From Leucobacter sp. 7(1) (lineage in GTDB: Bacteria; Actinomycetota; Actinomycetes; Actinomycetales; Microbacteriaceae), in NCBI RefSeq assembly GCF_900163635.1, contig NZ_FUID01000066.1:62001-126000 (forward strand): a stretch of 64,000 nt of DNA, in the 5' to 3' direction. The notes beneath the pieces are model-generated. The model searched no databases. It was not told the origin of the DNA and worked only from the letters and a program-made list of their open reading frames with translations. The translations under genes and the position numbers were made by a program. This document shows positions 54,807 through 64,000 of the stretch, one piece after another; position 1 is the stretch's first letter, and every line of letters starts with the position of its first letter.

Positions 54807-57050
54807 CTATTCCTGTGCGGGGGATCGGGTGCTCAGGGTTTCCGCAGGGTCCTGAAGACGGAGCGCTTCTGCGTCGGGATCGGGGACCGTGTCGTCCCCG
54901 CGCCGCTTCCGGCGGAGGCTTCGCCAGATCCCGAATCCGAGCAGCAACGCGGCAAGACCGCCCAATACCCAGAGGCCAATCGCTTCGACGGAGCTGCGAA
55001 TGGAGATGGGGAGTGTTCCAGTGAACACCGTTGGTTCGCCAGACGCGGCAGCGACGCTCACAATGATCCCGGACTCGCCAGAGGAGACGCGGCTGTGCAC
55101 GGGCACCAGCACGCGCTGGTTGGCTTCCGCGGGGACCGCAATGTTCTCGTATGTGCGCTCGCTGATGGAGAGCCCCGCGGAAGACGGCTCGACGCGGACC
55201 TGCACCCGGGCGTCGAACGGGAGGGCATTCTGCAGTTGCACGGGGACCCGCGTGGAGGTGCCCACAAGCTGGGTGTGCTCGGTGCTGATTGCCCGGACCC
55301 CGGTGAGAAGCTCGGCGTCGCGTTCGCGATAGGCGGCAGCGATCTCCGTGAAATCGACGCCAGGCGAGGCGAAGCGCGTGGCAAAGAGTTCCAGGAGCCG
55401 CGTCCGCTGGTATCCACTCAGATACTCAGGGTGCACAAGCACGGCGCCGAGCGCATTGACCGAGGATTCGCGTCCTGCTGAGGAACGCAGCAGCTCGCGA
55501 CGATCCTCAAGCGTGTCACCGGCGCGGAGCATGGCCCGCCCCTCAGGGAGGGCCGCGATCGGGGTGGGTTGGGCCCAATCGAGTGATTCGATGAGCTGGA
55601 GCACACTTCCGGGCTCTGCGGCCGACGCGACCGCGCCGCGATCGAGGCCGAGCAGCAGACCGGGTGAGCCGTCCTGGGCCGCGACTGCAAGCTCGGCGCT
55701 GAGGTGCGCGGCACCGAGTGCGCGCTCGGCAGCTGTGTCCGCGCCGAGTGCTGCCTGAGCGGCCGCGCCAAGCGCCGCGTCGGTGACCAGTGCGCCGCCC
55801 GTCCCCAGCGTGGCTCTGGGAGCCGTCGCTCCGGTGACGTTTCCCGAGTCGAGGACTACCGTCCGGATGCCGCTGGCCTCGAGGAGATCGAGGGTTGCCT
55901 GATCAACCGCGCCTTCCGCGGGCCAGGCCACGGGCTGCGCATCGGCCCACTGCATGAGCTCACGAAGCGTAGGGAGCGTGGGGGTCGCGGGATCAGGTGA
56001 CGGCGTGCTCGGGGATCCAGCCGTAGGCGTCTCGGTTGCGGGCGCTGCCGGCTCCGGCACGGCCTCCTCGGGATCTGCGGAATCCGACGGCACCGACCCT
56101 GCCGCGTCCGGATCGGTACCCGCGGGGAACTTCCCGAAGCGCGACACAAAATCGAGACTCGTTGGGGCGAGGAGCTGGGTGAAACCCAGGGCCGCCTGCG
56201 CGGCCGGGTCCGCGTCGGCGAACTGCAGCAGGAACGACGGGAGGTTGAGTGCCGACATCCGGGCCAGGAAATCCTGGGCGTGTGTTGGTGCCTCGGTACC
56301 GTATGCCCGGATCCCTGCAATGATGCGGGGATCGATCGCGAGGGTGGCATGGTGGGCGCGCGCTTCGGTCAGGAGTTGATCCCATCCCGGGGTGAGCTCG
56401 GACAGCTGCTGCCTGGTAGGGAGTGTGTGGACGTCGCTCGGGAAGACCAGAGGCACGATCATCCCAAGCGGCACCGTCGCAGGGGTGGTGCCAGATCCGC
56501 GCCACACGAGCGGAGCGCTCGCACGCAGCGGATCAGCCTCGTTCCCCTCGGTGTCGGCCTTCGGGGTGAACGAAGCCTCGACCAGGTGAGCCCCGAACGG
56601 GGCATCGGCTGCCAGGGGGATCCGATCGCGGGGCACCGAAATCGTGGTCGTCTGCTCCTCCCCCGCATCCGTCGTGCCGAATTCAGCCTCGGCAATGCGT
56701 GGACTGCCCGCGGCGAGCTCTGCCGTGATCCCTCCGCGATCCGGCACCGGAGTGATCCCGAAGCGGAGCTCGACGCGACCGCCCGGCAACGGTTCCGTGC
56801 CCGGGTTGCGCAGGAGAAGCGTGAACTCAACCTCGGTGGTGCCTGGGCGGATCACCGCGTCGGTGGGGGCCACGAGCAGTGTGGGAGGCGCCGCGTCGCT
56901 CTCGGCTTCGCCGGGCACGTCCGCTGTGTCCGTCGGGGCGTCGGCGCGTGCGGCCGGCGCATGCAGCGTCGCCGTGGTGAGGGCGCCGGCCACGAGGCCA
57001 AACGCCAACAGCGCCGCAGACAGGGCACGAAACCGGGGAGCGAGGGGCAT
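54807..57050 (-). CDS. DUF6049-type secreted membrane-anchored protein
   Basis: 747 residues from ATG 57050. Signal peptide (FRALSAALLAFGLVAGALTT, cleavage after AARADA), a large external Ala/Pro-rich region with a ~55-residue Pro/Thr/Ser insert near residue 330, and one C-terminal span (IGLWVLGGLAALLLGFGIW) before a basic cytoplasmic tail. Conserved next to the CCA-adding enzyme and murJ in many actinobacteria and presumed to act in envelope biogenesis; here no murJ follows. Confidence 0.8.
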   Translation of the reverse strand: MPLAPRFRALSAALLAFGLVAGALTTATLHAPAARADAPTDTADVPGEAESDAAPPTLLVAPTDAVIRPGTTEVEFTLLLRNPGTEPLPGGRVELRFGITPVPDRGGITAELAAGSPRIAEAEFGTTDAGEEQTTTISVPRDRIPLAADAPFGAHLVEASFTPKADTEGNEADPLRASAPLVWRGSGTTPATVPLGMIVPLVFPSDVHTLPTRQQLSELTPGWDQLLTEARAHHATLAIDPRIIAGIRAYGTEAPTHAQDFLARMSALNLPSFLLQFADADPAAQAALGFTQLLAPTSLDFVSRFGKFPAGTDPDAAGSVPSDSADPEEAVPEPAAPATETPTAGSPSTPSPDPATPTLPTLRELMQWADAQPVAWPAEGAVDQATLDLLEASGIRTVVLDSGNVTGATAPRATLGTGGALVTDAALGAAAQAALGADTAAERALGAAHLSAELAVAAQDGSPGLLLGLDRGAVASAAEPGSVLQLIESLDWAQPTPIAALPEGRAMLRAGDTLEDRRELLRSSAGRESSVNALGAVLVHPEYLSGYQRTRLLELFATRFASPGVDFTEIAAAYRERDAELLTGVRAISTEHTQLVGTSTRVPVQLQNALPFDARVQVRVEPSSAGLSISERTYENIAVPAEANQRVLVPVHSRVSSGESGIIVSVAAASGEPTVFTGTLPISIRSSVEAIGLWVLGGLAALLLGFGIWRSLRRKRRGDDTVPDPDAEALRLQDPAETLSTRSPAQE

Positions 57051-57103
57051 GCGCACCAGTCTAAAGACCAGGACTGAGCCTGCGGCCCAGGTACCCTTGT
57101 GGG

Positions 57104-58540
57104 ATGCCATCTCTTGCCGATTCCATGGACGCGTTGCGCGCAATTGCCGCTTCCGCACCCGTCGCAACCCTTGCCGAAGCATTTGCGGCCCGGGGGCACG
57201 AGTTCGCGTTGGTGGGTGGGCCTGTCCGTGATGCGCTATTGGGGCGCCGCGTCACGGATCTCGACTTCACGACCTCGGCACGGCCCGATGAGACGCGTGC
57301 AATTCTTGACGGGCTGACCTCGAACGTGTGGGACGTGGGACGGGACTTCGGCACGATCGCCGCGCGAGTGCGGGGCGAGGTTGTCGAGATCACCACGTAT
57401 CGTGCGGAGATCTACCGAGAGGACTCCCGGAAGCCGGTGGTGAGTTACGGGGACACGATCGAGGGTGATCTCGTGCGTCGCGACTTCACGATCAATGCCC
57501 TCGCGCTCATGCTGCCCGAAATGCGCCTCGTGGACGTTTCGGGTGGAGTTGACGACCTGTTGGCGGGCCGGATCCACACGCCCGGCGCCCCTGAATCCTC
57601 CTTCAGCGATGACCCGCTCCGAATGCTGCGCGCAGCGCGCTTCGCAGCCCAGCTCGAGTTCGAGGTGTCCCCGGAGACGCAGGGGGCGATGGTCAGCCTC
57701 GCTGAGCGCCTTGACATCATTTCCGCCGAACGCATCCGCGACGAGCTCGTGAAGCTGCTCGGCGCCCATGATCCCGTTCCGGGGATCCGCCTGCTCGTGG
57801 ATACGGGCCTCGCGGAGCGCTTCCTCCCCGAGCTGACTGCCCTGCAGACCACGCAGGACGATCACGGTCGACACAAAGATGTATACGAGCACAGCCTGAC
57901 GGTGTTGCAGCAAGCGATTGAGCTTGAGACCGCCCGGCGCGCGCCCGATCAGGAGGCACCGGATCTTGTGCTGCGGCTCGCGGCGCTGCTCCACGACATC
58001 GGGAAGCCGGCCACCCGGCGCTTCGAGCGTGGCGGTGTCACGTTCCACCACCACGATATGGTCGGTGCGAAATTGGCGCGGAAGCGGCTGCGGGAGCTGC
58101 GTTTCGATAACGAGACAATCAAGCGGGTGGCGCGGCTTGTGGAGCTGCACCTGCGCTTCTTCGGGTACAGCGATCAGCCCTGGACCGACTCGGCTGTGCG
58201 CCGGTACGTGCGGGACGCGGGGGGCGAACTGGAGCAGCTCCACATCCTGACACGCGCCGACGTGACGACGCGCAACCGCCGCAAAGCGGAGCGCCTGGAA
58301 CACGCGTACGACGACATCGAGCGCCGGATCGCGGAGCTTGCGGAAGCTGAGGAACTCGCGGCGGTGCGGCCCGAGCTCGACGGCGCTCAGATCATGGCAA
58401 TCCTGGAGATCCCGCCGGGGCCGCTCGTGGGCCAGGCCTACCAGTTTTTGCTCGAACTGCGACTTGACGAGGGGCCAATCGGGGCGGAAATTGCTGAGGC
58501 GCGCTTGCGCGATTGGTATGTGGCGCAGGGCGACGCGTGA
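57104..58540 (+). CDS. cca: CCA tRNA nucleotidyltransferase
   Basis: 478 residues. Class II polymerase-beta head: HEFALVGGPVRDALLGR with metal Asp pair in RVTDLDFTTSARP near residues 46-55, RRDFTINALAL, and DPLRMLRAARFAAQ. An HD phosphohydrolase domain (VYEHSLTVLQQA, LAALLHDIGKPA) follows. Adds the 3' CCA to tRNAs, needed here because tRNA-Leu and tRNA-Ala lack encoded CCA. Divergent from the DUF6049 gene. Confidence 0.94.
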   Translation: MPSLADSMDALRAIAASAPVATLAEAFAARGHEFALVGGPVRDALLGRRVTDLDFTTSARPDETRAILDGLTSNVWDVGRDFGTIAARVRGEVVEITTYRAEIYREDSRKPVVSYGDTIEGDLVRRDFTINALALMLPEMRLVDVSGGVDDLLAGRIHTPGAPESSFSDDPLRMLRAARFAAQLEFEVSPETQGAMVSLAERLDIISAERIRDELVKLLGAHDPVPGIRLLVDTGLAERFLPELTALQTTQDDHGRHKDVYEHSLTVLQQAIELETARRAPDQEAPDLVLRLAALLHDIGKPATRRFERGGVTFHHHDMVGAKLARKRLRELRFDNETIKRVARLVELHLRFFGYSDQPWTDSAVRRYVRDAGGELEQLHILTRADVTTRNRRKAERLEHAYDDIERRIAELAEAEELAAVRPELDGAQIMAILEIPPGPLVGQAYQFLLELRLDEGPIGAEIAEARLRDWYVAQGDA

Positions 58541-58590
58541 CCCCGACAACCGAAACCCCATCGCACGATTCACACACGGAGGAATTCACC

Positions 58591-59430
58591 ATGCAGGCAT
58601 CAAACGCGAGCACCTGGTTCCGTGGCACCCCGCGCGTCATGTTTGTGCATGCCCACCCCGACGACGAGACAATCACCACGGGCGGCACACTCGCCGGACT
58701 TGCCGCAGCGGGGCAGGAGCCACTGCTCGTTACGCTCACCCGTGGCGAGCGAGGTGAGGTGGTCCCGGGACCCTTCTCCGCGCTGCAGGGTACGGAGGGA
58801 CTCGCGCCCCATCGCCAGGCGGAGCTCGCGGCGGCACTGTTCATGCTGGGACTCGAGCGGCACGCCTTCCTCGGCGTCGAGCCCGCGCGATCCGAGGGTC
58901 TCTCCCCCGTGATCTATGAGGACTCGGGCATGGAATGGGGGCCGGATGGGCGCGCCGTTCCCGCCCCGAACGCCGGGCGGGACGCGCTCACGCAGGCGCC
59001 CGCTGTGGAAGCGCTGAACGATCTACTCGCCGCCGCGCATGACGCTGGCGCACAGGGCATCGTGAGCTACGACGACGGGGGCGGGTACGGACACCCCGAT
59101 CACGTATTCGCCCATCGGATCGCCCGTGCGGTGGCGCACGCGCTGGGCCTCCCCTTCTGGGAAATCGTGGCCGATCCGGCTGAGCTCGTGCCGGAACCGG
59201 TCGATTCGGAGCTCCCAGCCGACGCCGACTCCCCCGGCGCCGACTCCCCCGATGCCGATCGTGTTTCCGTGCACGACGTGACCCCGTGGCTCGACCGAAA
59301 AGTCGCCGCGCTTCGGGCGCACGCAACCCAGCTCACTGTGGATGGCGACGAAATCGTGCACGTCGGCGGGCAGCGCCAGGCCATCGGCGCACAGGAGGCA
59401 TTCCGGCTCCGTGAGAACCCGAGCGGGTAG
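58591..59430 (+). CDS. mshB: MshB-type PIG-L deacetylase
   Basis: 279 residues, ATG 58591 after ACGGAGGA. Zinc motif [15 protein letters not shown] with catalytic Asp, and the second His in [16 protein letters not shown]. MshB removes acetate from GlcNAc-inositol, the second step of mycothiol synthesis; a mycothiol conjugate amidase (Mca) role is the alternative. An Asp/Ser/Pro-rich linker lies near residue 210. Followed by ino1 and mshA, supporting the mycothiol call. Confidence 0.85.
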   Translation: MQASNASTWFRGTPRVMFVHAHPDDETITTGGTLAGLAAAGQEPLLVTLTRGERGEVVPGPFSALQGTEGLAPHRQAELAAALFMLGLERHAFLGVEPARSEGLSPVIYEDSGMEWGPDGRAVPAPNAGRDALTQAPAVEALNDLLAAAHDAGAQGIVSYDDGGGYGHPDHVFAHRIARAVAHALGLPFWEIVADPAELVPEPVDSELPADADSPGADSPDADRVSVHDVTPWLDRKVAALRAHATQLTVDGDEIVHVGGQRQAIGAQEAFRLRENPSG

Positions 59431-59497
59431 CGTCGCCGATGGCGGAGTAGACTGTGTCGTCGGGCGCGCCGGCGCCAGATCTGAGGACAGAGGTGCG

Positions 59498-60571
59498 ATG
59501 AGTGTGAAGGTGGCCCTCGCGGGCGTTGGCAACTGTGTGAGTTCGCTCGTACAGGGAGTCGAATACTATCGGGGGGCTGCCGACGACGAGCAGGTTCCCG
59601 GCCTGATGCATGTGCGGCTGGGCGGATACCACGTATCCGACCTTGAGTTTGTTGCGGCGTTTGAGGTTGACGCGGAGAAGGTGGGCCTCGATCTTGGCGC
59701 CGCCATCTGGGCTGGCCACAACAACACGATCAAGTTCTCGGACGTGCCGGAGCTCGGGGTGACCGTGCAGCGCGGTCCGACCCATGACGGTCTCGGTGAG
59801 TACTACCGTGACGCAGTCACCGAGTCCACGGCGGAACCGGTTGACGTGGCGCAGGCGCTGCGTGATTCCGGTGCTGAAGTGCTCGCGTGCTACCTGCCCG
59901 TCGGCAGTGACGACGCGGTGAAGTTCTACGCGCAGGCCGCACTTGACGCGGGCGTCGCCTTTGTCAACGCGGTCCCCGTGTTCGTGGCGAGCGACCCGGA
60001 ATGGGCTGCCAAGTTCACCGAGGCGGGACTCCCCATCGTGGGCGATGACATCAAGAGCCAGGTGGGTGCCACGATCACGCACCGCGTGCTCGCCCGCCTG
60101 ATGGAGAGCCGGGGTGTCGCGCTTGACCACACCTATCAGCTCAACGTCGGCGGCAACATGGACTTCAAGAACATGCTGGAGCGTAGCCGCCTGAAGTCGA
60201 AGAAGATCTCGAAGACCCAGGCCGTCACCTCGAACCTGGACGTGAACATGCACCCCGATGACGTGCACATCGGGCCGAGCGATCACGTGCCCTGGCTGGA
60301 AGACCGCAAGTTCGCGTTTGTGCGGCTCGAAGGCCGTGGCTTTGGTGATGTGCCGATGAGTATCGAGTACAAGCTCGAGGTCTGGGACTCCCCCAACTCG
60401 GCCGGAACCATGATTGACGCGATCCGGATGGCAAAGGTCGCGAAGGATCGCGGTCTCGGCGGTCCGGTCGAGGCGGCTTCGGCATACTTCATGAAGTCGC
60501 CGCCCGTGCAGAAGCCGGATCACGCGGCGCGCGAGGAACTCGAGGCCTTCCTCGAGGGGCCCACGGCGTAA
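59498..60571 (+). CDS. ino1: Inositol-3-phosphate synthase
   Basis: 357 residues from ATG 59498. NAD-binding start [20 protein letters not shown] and family motif [14 protein letters not shown] near residue 215. Turns glucose-6-phosphate into inositol-3-phosphate, precursor of phosphatidylinositol and the acceptor for MshA. Situated between mshB and mshA, 67 bases after mshB. Confidence 0.94.
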   Translation: MSVKVALAGVGNCVSSLVQGVEYYRGAADDEQVPGLMHVRLGGYHVSDLEFVAAFEVDAEKVGLDLGAAIWAGHNNTIKFSDVPELGVTVQRGPTHDGLGEYYRDAVTESTAEPVDVAQALRDSGAEVLACYLPVGSDDAVKFYAQAALDAGVAFVNAVPVFVASDPEWAAKFTEAGLPIVGDDIKSQVGATITHRVLARLMESRGVALDHTYQLNVGGNMDFKNMLERSRLKSKKISKTQAVTSNLDVNMHPDDVHIGPSDHVPWLEDRKFAFVRLEGRGFGDVPMSIEYKLEVWDSPNSAGTMIDAIRMAKVAKDRGLGGPVEAASAYFMKSPPVQKPDHAAREELEAFLEGPTA

Positions 60572-60620
60572 CGTCCCTGCATCCTCCGCTTCTCCGGCTC
60601 ACAACACCGGAGGAGCTACA

Positions 60621-60663
60621 CGAAAACCTCGGCCCTCATCCTTGATGCGGTCCGAGGTTTTCG
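60621..60663. terminator. Bidirectional terminator between ino1 and mshA
   Basis: CGAAAACCTCGG (60621-60632) and CCGAGGTTTTCG (60652-60663) form a 12-bp stem; T-rich arms serve both directions. Convergent genes lie on either side. Confidence 0.75.
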
Positions 60664-60725
60664 TCGATCTCCGTGGCGATGGTGGCTGTGTCGCAGTTGA
60701 GGGTGACGCGTGTCGCCGACACGCC

Positions 60726-61904
60726 TCAGCCCAGCGTGTCGTAGATCTCCAGCAGGTGCTGCGCGTGCGCGTCCCAGTTGTGAGCGAGCGCAAATGACCG
60801 GGCCACTCGGCCCAGCGTTGCGCGGTGCGCGGGATCCTGCAGCACTCCCGCGATCGCATCAGCCCAGACCTCGGGCTCACGCCCGGCAACCCGCAGCTCC
60901 GCGGTCGGCGGGGACGCCTCTAGGAGCCCCGTGTGGGCGGCGACGACGGCGGGCACCCCGCTCGCGGCGGCCTCGAGCGCGACGAGCCCGAATGACTCTG
61001 AGTGTGAGGGCACCACGACCACGCTGCTTTCGGCGAGCAGCCGGGCAGCGGCGATCCGGTCCTGGGCGGGGAGAAAGCGAACGCGATCGGCGATACCGCC
61101 ACGTTGCGCGAGGCTGCGCAGCGAGGCCGCGTAGTCTTCGGCGCCGGGGGTGGGCTCCCCCGCAATGATGAGCTCACACCGTGCCCACAGCGCGGGATCA
61201 CGTTCCGCCAGAGCGATCGCGGCGCGCACGGCGAGATCCTGTCCCTTGAGCGGCTGGACGCGGCCGAGCACGGTGATGCGCAGCGGGGCAGCTGCCGGTG
61301 CGGGCGCCGCCCGGGGATAAAAGAGCTCGGTATCGACTCCCGGGTGCACGATGGCGGCCGGCCGGGTCGGCGGGCCGTAGCCCTCGGTGATCCCCGCGAG
61401 CTCGCTCCGGCTGCACGCGATGATCTGGGCCCGGCTGGTGAGGGCGCGCTCCCCCGCGAGTCGCAGCACGGGCTCGGGACGATCGCCCGGAGCCAAGCGC
61501 GCGTTCTTTTGCGCGGCGACCGTGTGGAAGGTCACCGCGGGCGTGATCCGGCTCTGCTGCGCGAGCGGGAGCGCCGCGAGACCGCTGAGCCAGTAGTGTG
61601 CGTGCACCGCGTCGAACGGGCCGTGCGCAGCTAGCTGGGTGGCAAACTCCGGCACGAGCCCGGGCAGGAGGTCCTTGCGGAGCTTGGGATCCCCCACCGA
61701 GAGGGCGGTCAGCCGGACGCCAGCATCGAGCTCACTTGTTCCGGCAGGAAGATCAGAAGTCGCACGAGTAAAGGCTGTCACCTCGTGCCCCGCACGTACG
61801 AGGGCGCGTGCGGCGGCACCCATGACAACGTTCATGCCGCCAGCATCGCCGCTCCCCGGGACCGCGACGGGTGAGGTGTGGAGTGAAACGAGGGCGATCC
61901 GCAT
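60726..61904 (-). CDS. mshA: D-inositol-3-phosphate glycosyltransferase MshA-like
   Basis: 392 residues, GT4/GT-B fold. The diagnostic MshA start is present as SLHTSPVAVPGSGDAGGMNV; the C-terminal donor site has VVPSHSESFGLVALEAAASG. Transfers GlcNAc from UDP-GlcNAc to inositol-3-phosphate, the first mycothiol step. Convergent with ino1, whose product is its acceptor. Other GT4 sugar transfers cannot be fully excluded. Confidence 0.88.
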   Translation of the reverse strand: MRIALVSLHTSPVAVPGSGDAGGMNVVMGAAARALVRAGHEVTAFTRATSDLPAGTSELDAGVRLTALSVGDPKLRKDLLPGLVPEFATQLAAHGPFDAVHAHYWLSGLAALPLAQQSRITPAVTFHTVAAQKNARLAPGDRPEPVLRLAGERALTSRAQIIACSRSELAGITEGYGPPTRPAAIVHPGVDTELFYPRAAPAPAAAPLRITVLGRVQPLKGQDLAVRAAIALAERDPALWARCELIIAGEPTPGAEDYAASLRSLAQRGGIADRVRFLPAQDRIAAARLLAESSVVVVPSHSESFGLVALEAAASGVPAVVAAHTGLLEASPPTAELRVAGREPEVWADAIAGVLQDPAHRATLGRVARSFALAHNWDAHAQHLLEIYDTLG

Positions 61905-62036
61905 ACGCTCAGCCTACGGCGGCGTGGATCCTCGGACCGCGGCCCCATCGGACCAGCGGAGATGATAAGCTGTTCAGGTTGTCTGTGCGTGGCGTACTCT
62001 TCGCGACGCGCGGGCACGATGCACAAACACCCTCCT

Positions 62037-62055
62037 GCCACAGAAATCCTGTGGC
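62037..62055 (+). promoter_or_regulatory. Hairpin in the rpsF leader, S6:S18-type
   Basis: GCCACAG (62037-62043) and CTGTGGC (62049-62055) pair around a five-base loop, followed by CG and TGAAGTCCG just before the rpsF ribosome site. This resembles the S6:S18-binding leader known in front of rpsF, by which free S6-S18 represses translation. Confidence 0.6.
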
Positions 62056-62084
62056 CGTGAAGTCCGAAGGAGGTGGGTCAGTAC

Positions 62085-62444
62085 ATGCATCCGTACGAAC
62101 TCATGGTGATCCTCGATCCGGGTATCGACGAGCGCACCGTGGCTCCCAGCATGGAGAAGTTCCTTGGCGTCATCCGCAATGCGGGCGGCGAGATCGAGAA
62201 CGTCGACATCTGGGGCAAGCGTCGCCTCGCCTACGAGATCAACAAGCAGGCCGAAGGTATCTACGTTGTGGTGAACTTCACCGCGTCGCACGAGGCCACG
62301 GCAGAGCTCGATCGTCAGCTCGGCCTGTCCGAGGCAGTGCTCCGCACCAAGGTGCTGCGCTCTGACGAGCTCATCGCCCAGCGCGCAGCGCAGGCGAAGC
62401 ACGAGCAGGCAAAGGCTGCTCGCGCAGCGAAGGTGGGCGCGTAG
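62085..62444 (+). CDS. rpsF: Small ribosomal subunit protein bS6
   Basis: 119 residues. ATG 62085 is chosen because GAAGGAGGTG sits at 62066-62075; the upstream GTG is inside that site. [16 protein letters not shown], and [18 protein letters not shown], are standard S6. Binds 16S rRNA with S18 (rpsR), encoded downstream. C-terminus is Ala/Lys-rich. Confidence 0.96.
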   Translation: MHPYELMVILDPGIDERTVAPSMEKFLGVIRNAGGEIENVDIWGKRRLAYEINKQAEGIYVVVNFTASHEATAELDRQLGLSEAVLRTKVLRSDELIAQRAAQAKHEQAKAARAAKVGA

Positions 62445-62447
62445 CTC

Positions 62448-62990
62448 ATGGCCGGCGAGCCGCTGATCACTGTCGTCGGTAACCTTGTTGCCGACCCCGA
62501 GCCTCGCGTGAGCCAGGCCGGTAAGTCGTGGGTGACGTTCCGTATCGCCTCGACCCCGCGCGTGCGTGACCGCCAGTCGGGTGACTGGTCGGACGGCGAA
62601 CCGCTGTGGCTCGGTTGCCGCGCGTACGGTGAGTACGCCGACAACATCGCCGCGTCGTTGACGAAGGGCTCGCGCGTGATCGTGCAGGGCCGGTTGACCC
62701 AGCGCAGCTACACCGACAACCAGGGGCAGCAGCGGACCTCTCTCGACCTCGAGGTCGAAGAGATTGGCCCGTCGCTTCGCTTCGCGACAACCCAGATTTC
62801 TCGGGGACAGTCGCGCGGACAGGTTGGCGGTTTTGGCGGCGGCAGCGGTCAGCCCGCAGGGCAGAGCAGCTGGGGTCAGCCCGCAGCGCCTCAGCCGCAG
62901 CAGTCGCAGGACACTCCCTGGGGCGGCCAGCCGCAGCAGGGCGGTGCCGGTGACTTCGGCGGTGGCTTCGACGACGAGCAGCCTTTCTAG
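62448..62990 (+). CDS. ssb: Single-stranded DNA-binding protein
   Basis: 180 residues. OB fold (~1-115) beginning ITVVGNLVADPEPRVS, then a Gly/Gln/Pro-rich flexible linker, and the acidic partner-binding tip FDDEQPF (typical DDDIPF). Coats single-stranded DNA in replication and repair. Usual position between rpsF and rpsR. Confidence 0.95.
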   Translation: MAGEPLITVVGNLVADPEPRVSQAGKSWVTFRIASTPRVRDRQSGDWSDGEPLWLGCRAYGEYADNIAASLTKGSRVIVQGRLTQRSYTDNQGQQRTSLDLEVEEIGPSLRFATTQISRGQSRGQVGGFGGGSGQPAGQSSWGQPAAPQPQQSQDTPWGGQPQQGGAGDFGGGFDDEQPF

Positions 62991-63100
62991 GCAGCTTCAC
63001 TGTCGTGTAGCGCGGCAGGCACCCTCCCGTCCACTCAGACGGCGAGCATCAACTTTTTGTTTCGAGCGTGCTTGAGACATCACCAGAAAAGAGACCAACT

Positions 63101-63361
63101 ATGGCAGGCAAGTCCAGCGGCGCAGCCCGCAAGCCGGGTCGCGGCAAGAACGCAAAGGTCGTCGCACCCGCCAAGAAGCAGACCGTCGGCGTCATTGACT
63201 ACAAGGACGTCGCAACGCTTCGCAAGTTCATTTCCGAGCGTGGGAAGATCCGCGCGCGTCGGATCACCGGCGTTTCCGTGCAGGAGCAGCGACTGATCGC
63301 GAAGGCCGTGAAGAACGCCCGCGAGATGGCACTCCTCCCCTACGCCGGCTCTGGCCGCTAA
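63101..63361 (+). CDS. rpsR: Small ribosomal subunit protein bS18
   Basis: 86 residues, ATG 63101. Core [19 protein letters not shown] and the basic [19 protein letters not shown] are standard. Binds S6 in the 30S platform. No zinc-ligand cysteine set at the N-terminus, so the Zn-free form. Confidence 0.96.
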   Translation: MAGKSSGAARKPGRGKNAKVVAPAKKQTVGVIDYKDVATLRKFISERGKIRARRITGVSVQEQRLIAKAVKNAREMALLPYAGSGR

Positions 63362-63375
63362 GGAGAACGAGAATC

Positions 63376-63825
63376 ATGGCGAAGGTAATTCTCACGAACG
63401 AGGTCCAGGGCCTCGGTTCCGCCGGCGACGTCGTTGACGTCAAGACCGGTTACGCACGCAACTACCTCGTGCCCCAGGGCTACGGGGTGCACTGGACCCG
63501 CGGTGGCGAGGCTCAGGTTGCTCAGCTCCGTGCCGCTCGCGACGCTCGTGCGCTCGCTTCGGTTGAGGACGCTCAGGCGCTCAAGGCCAAGCTCCAGGAG
63601 GGCAAGATCCGCCTCCAGGCGAAGACCGGCACCGGTGGCCGTCTCTTCGGTTCGGTGAAGCCGGCCGCTGTTGCTGCCGCAATCGCTGACGGTGGCCTCG
63701 GCCAGGTTGACAAGCGCAAGATCACGCTCCCCAGCATCAAGTCCACGGGTGAGTACAAGGCGACGGTGCACCTCCACGAGGGTGTCGACGCAGTGGTGAC
63801 CCTCCAGGTCATCTCGCAGCGCTAA
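63376..63825 (+). CDS. rplI: Large ribosomal subunit protein bL9
   Basis: 149 residues. N-terminal domain [20 protein letters not shown] with the conserved [11 protein letters not shown], a connecting helix and a C-terminal domain. Normal length. Ends the rpsF-ssb-rpsR-rplI operon. Confidence 0.96.
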   Translation: MAKVILTNEVQGLGSAGDVVDVKTGYARNYLVPQGYGVHWTRGGEAQVAQLRAARDARALASVEDAQALKAKLQEGKIRLQAKTGTGGRLFGSVKPAAVAAAIADGGLGQVDKRKITLPSIKSTGEYKATVHLHEGVDAVVTLQVISQR

Positions 63826-63840
63826 GTCTGCTGCGCCCTG

Positions 63841-63882
63841 AACGGCGGGGTGGTGATTCTCGGATCACCGCCCCGCCGTTTT
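63841..63882 (+). terminator. Intrinsic terminator of the rpsF operon
   Basis: AACGGCGGGG/CCCCGCCGTT with an inner GGTGAT/ATCACC pairing, followed by TTGT. Starts 16 bases after the rplI stop. Nothing further is evident from 63883 to the window end. Confidence 0.85.
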
Positions 63883-64000
63883 GTCGTGTGTAGGGCGAAT
63901 TCGAGAGCATCACAGGGATGAACCGGGCGTGTCGGGGCGGCATCGCGGGCGTGTCGGATCTCGCTTGACAGCGCACCTAGCGCACGCTAGTTCTCCACAC

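Overview
The window is high-GC, gene-dense actinobacterial chromosome. Gene content and order point to the family Microbacteriaceae, possibly Leucobacter-like (genus is a guess). Supporting signs are the FhaA-FhaB-PstP-RodA-PbpA-PknA-PknB block, CrgA next to a class E sortase, DUF3566 downstream of gyrA, mycothiol-type genes, and the actinobacterial origin layout gyrA-gyrB-dciA-recF-dnaN-dnaA / rpmH-rnpA-yidD-yidC-jag-rsmG-parA-parB. The replication origin lies between dnaN and dnaA, so the window spans chromosome position zero.

Layout. 1-3600: accessory genes (cut AAA ATPase; a translationally coupled operon of unknown proteins ending in a lipoprotein). 3600-4220: gene debris (ISL3 transposase tail, twice-frameshifted lipoprotein pseudogene). 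4385-11311: an integrated mobilizable element with a TrwC/TraA-type relaxase-helicase, a Fic protein with its VbhA-like antitoxin, an excisionase-like protein, an XRE regulator and a tyrosine integrase ending at the 3' end of tRNA-Leu(CAG). 11532-20723: the growth/division signalling operon. 20795-24298: pabA, a small membrane protein, sortase E, crgA, rhomboid protease, cyclophilin. 24484-29567: small membrane protein, NUDIX hydrolase, alpha/beta hydrolase, and a two-component system whose companion DUF4097-like gene is broken by a perfect 102-bp inverted duplication. 29637-33326: ArsR-type regulator with a metal-site signature, divergent from a two-gene ABC importer lacking a binding protein. 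33357-37107: an operon of three CorA-like channels and two single-span membrane microproteins behind an M-box magnesium riboswitch. 37236-37587: tRNA-Ala and tRNA-Ile. 37767-53356: origin region. 53416-61904: thioredoxin pair, DUF6049 protein, CCA-adding enzyme, and mshB-ino1-mshA. 62085-63825: rpsF-ssb-rpsR-rplI.

The most unusual unit is 33357-37107. An M-box leader precedes three adjacent CorA paralogs, none of which keeps the family's GMN selectivity motif (GQN, GQN, SMN). Two of the three are preceded by a single-span protein sharing a G-L-H...Y-G-L segment. I infer a magnesium-starvation-induced, possibly hetero-oligomeric transport or sensing complex. A second notable unit is the Fic/VbhA pair, where both the toxin's second arginine and the antitoxin's inhibitory glutamate position appear to be lost.
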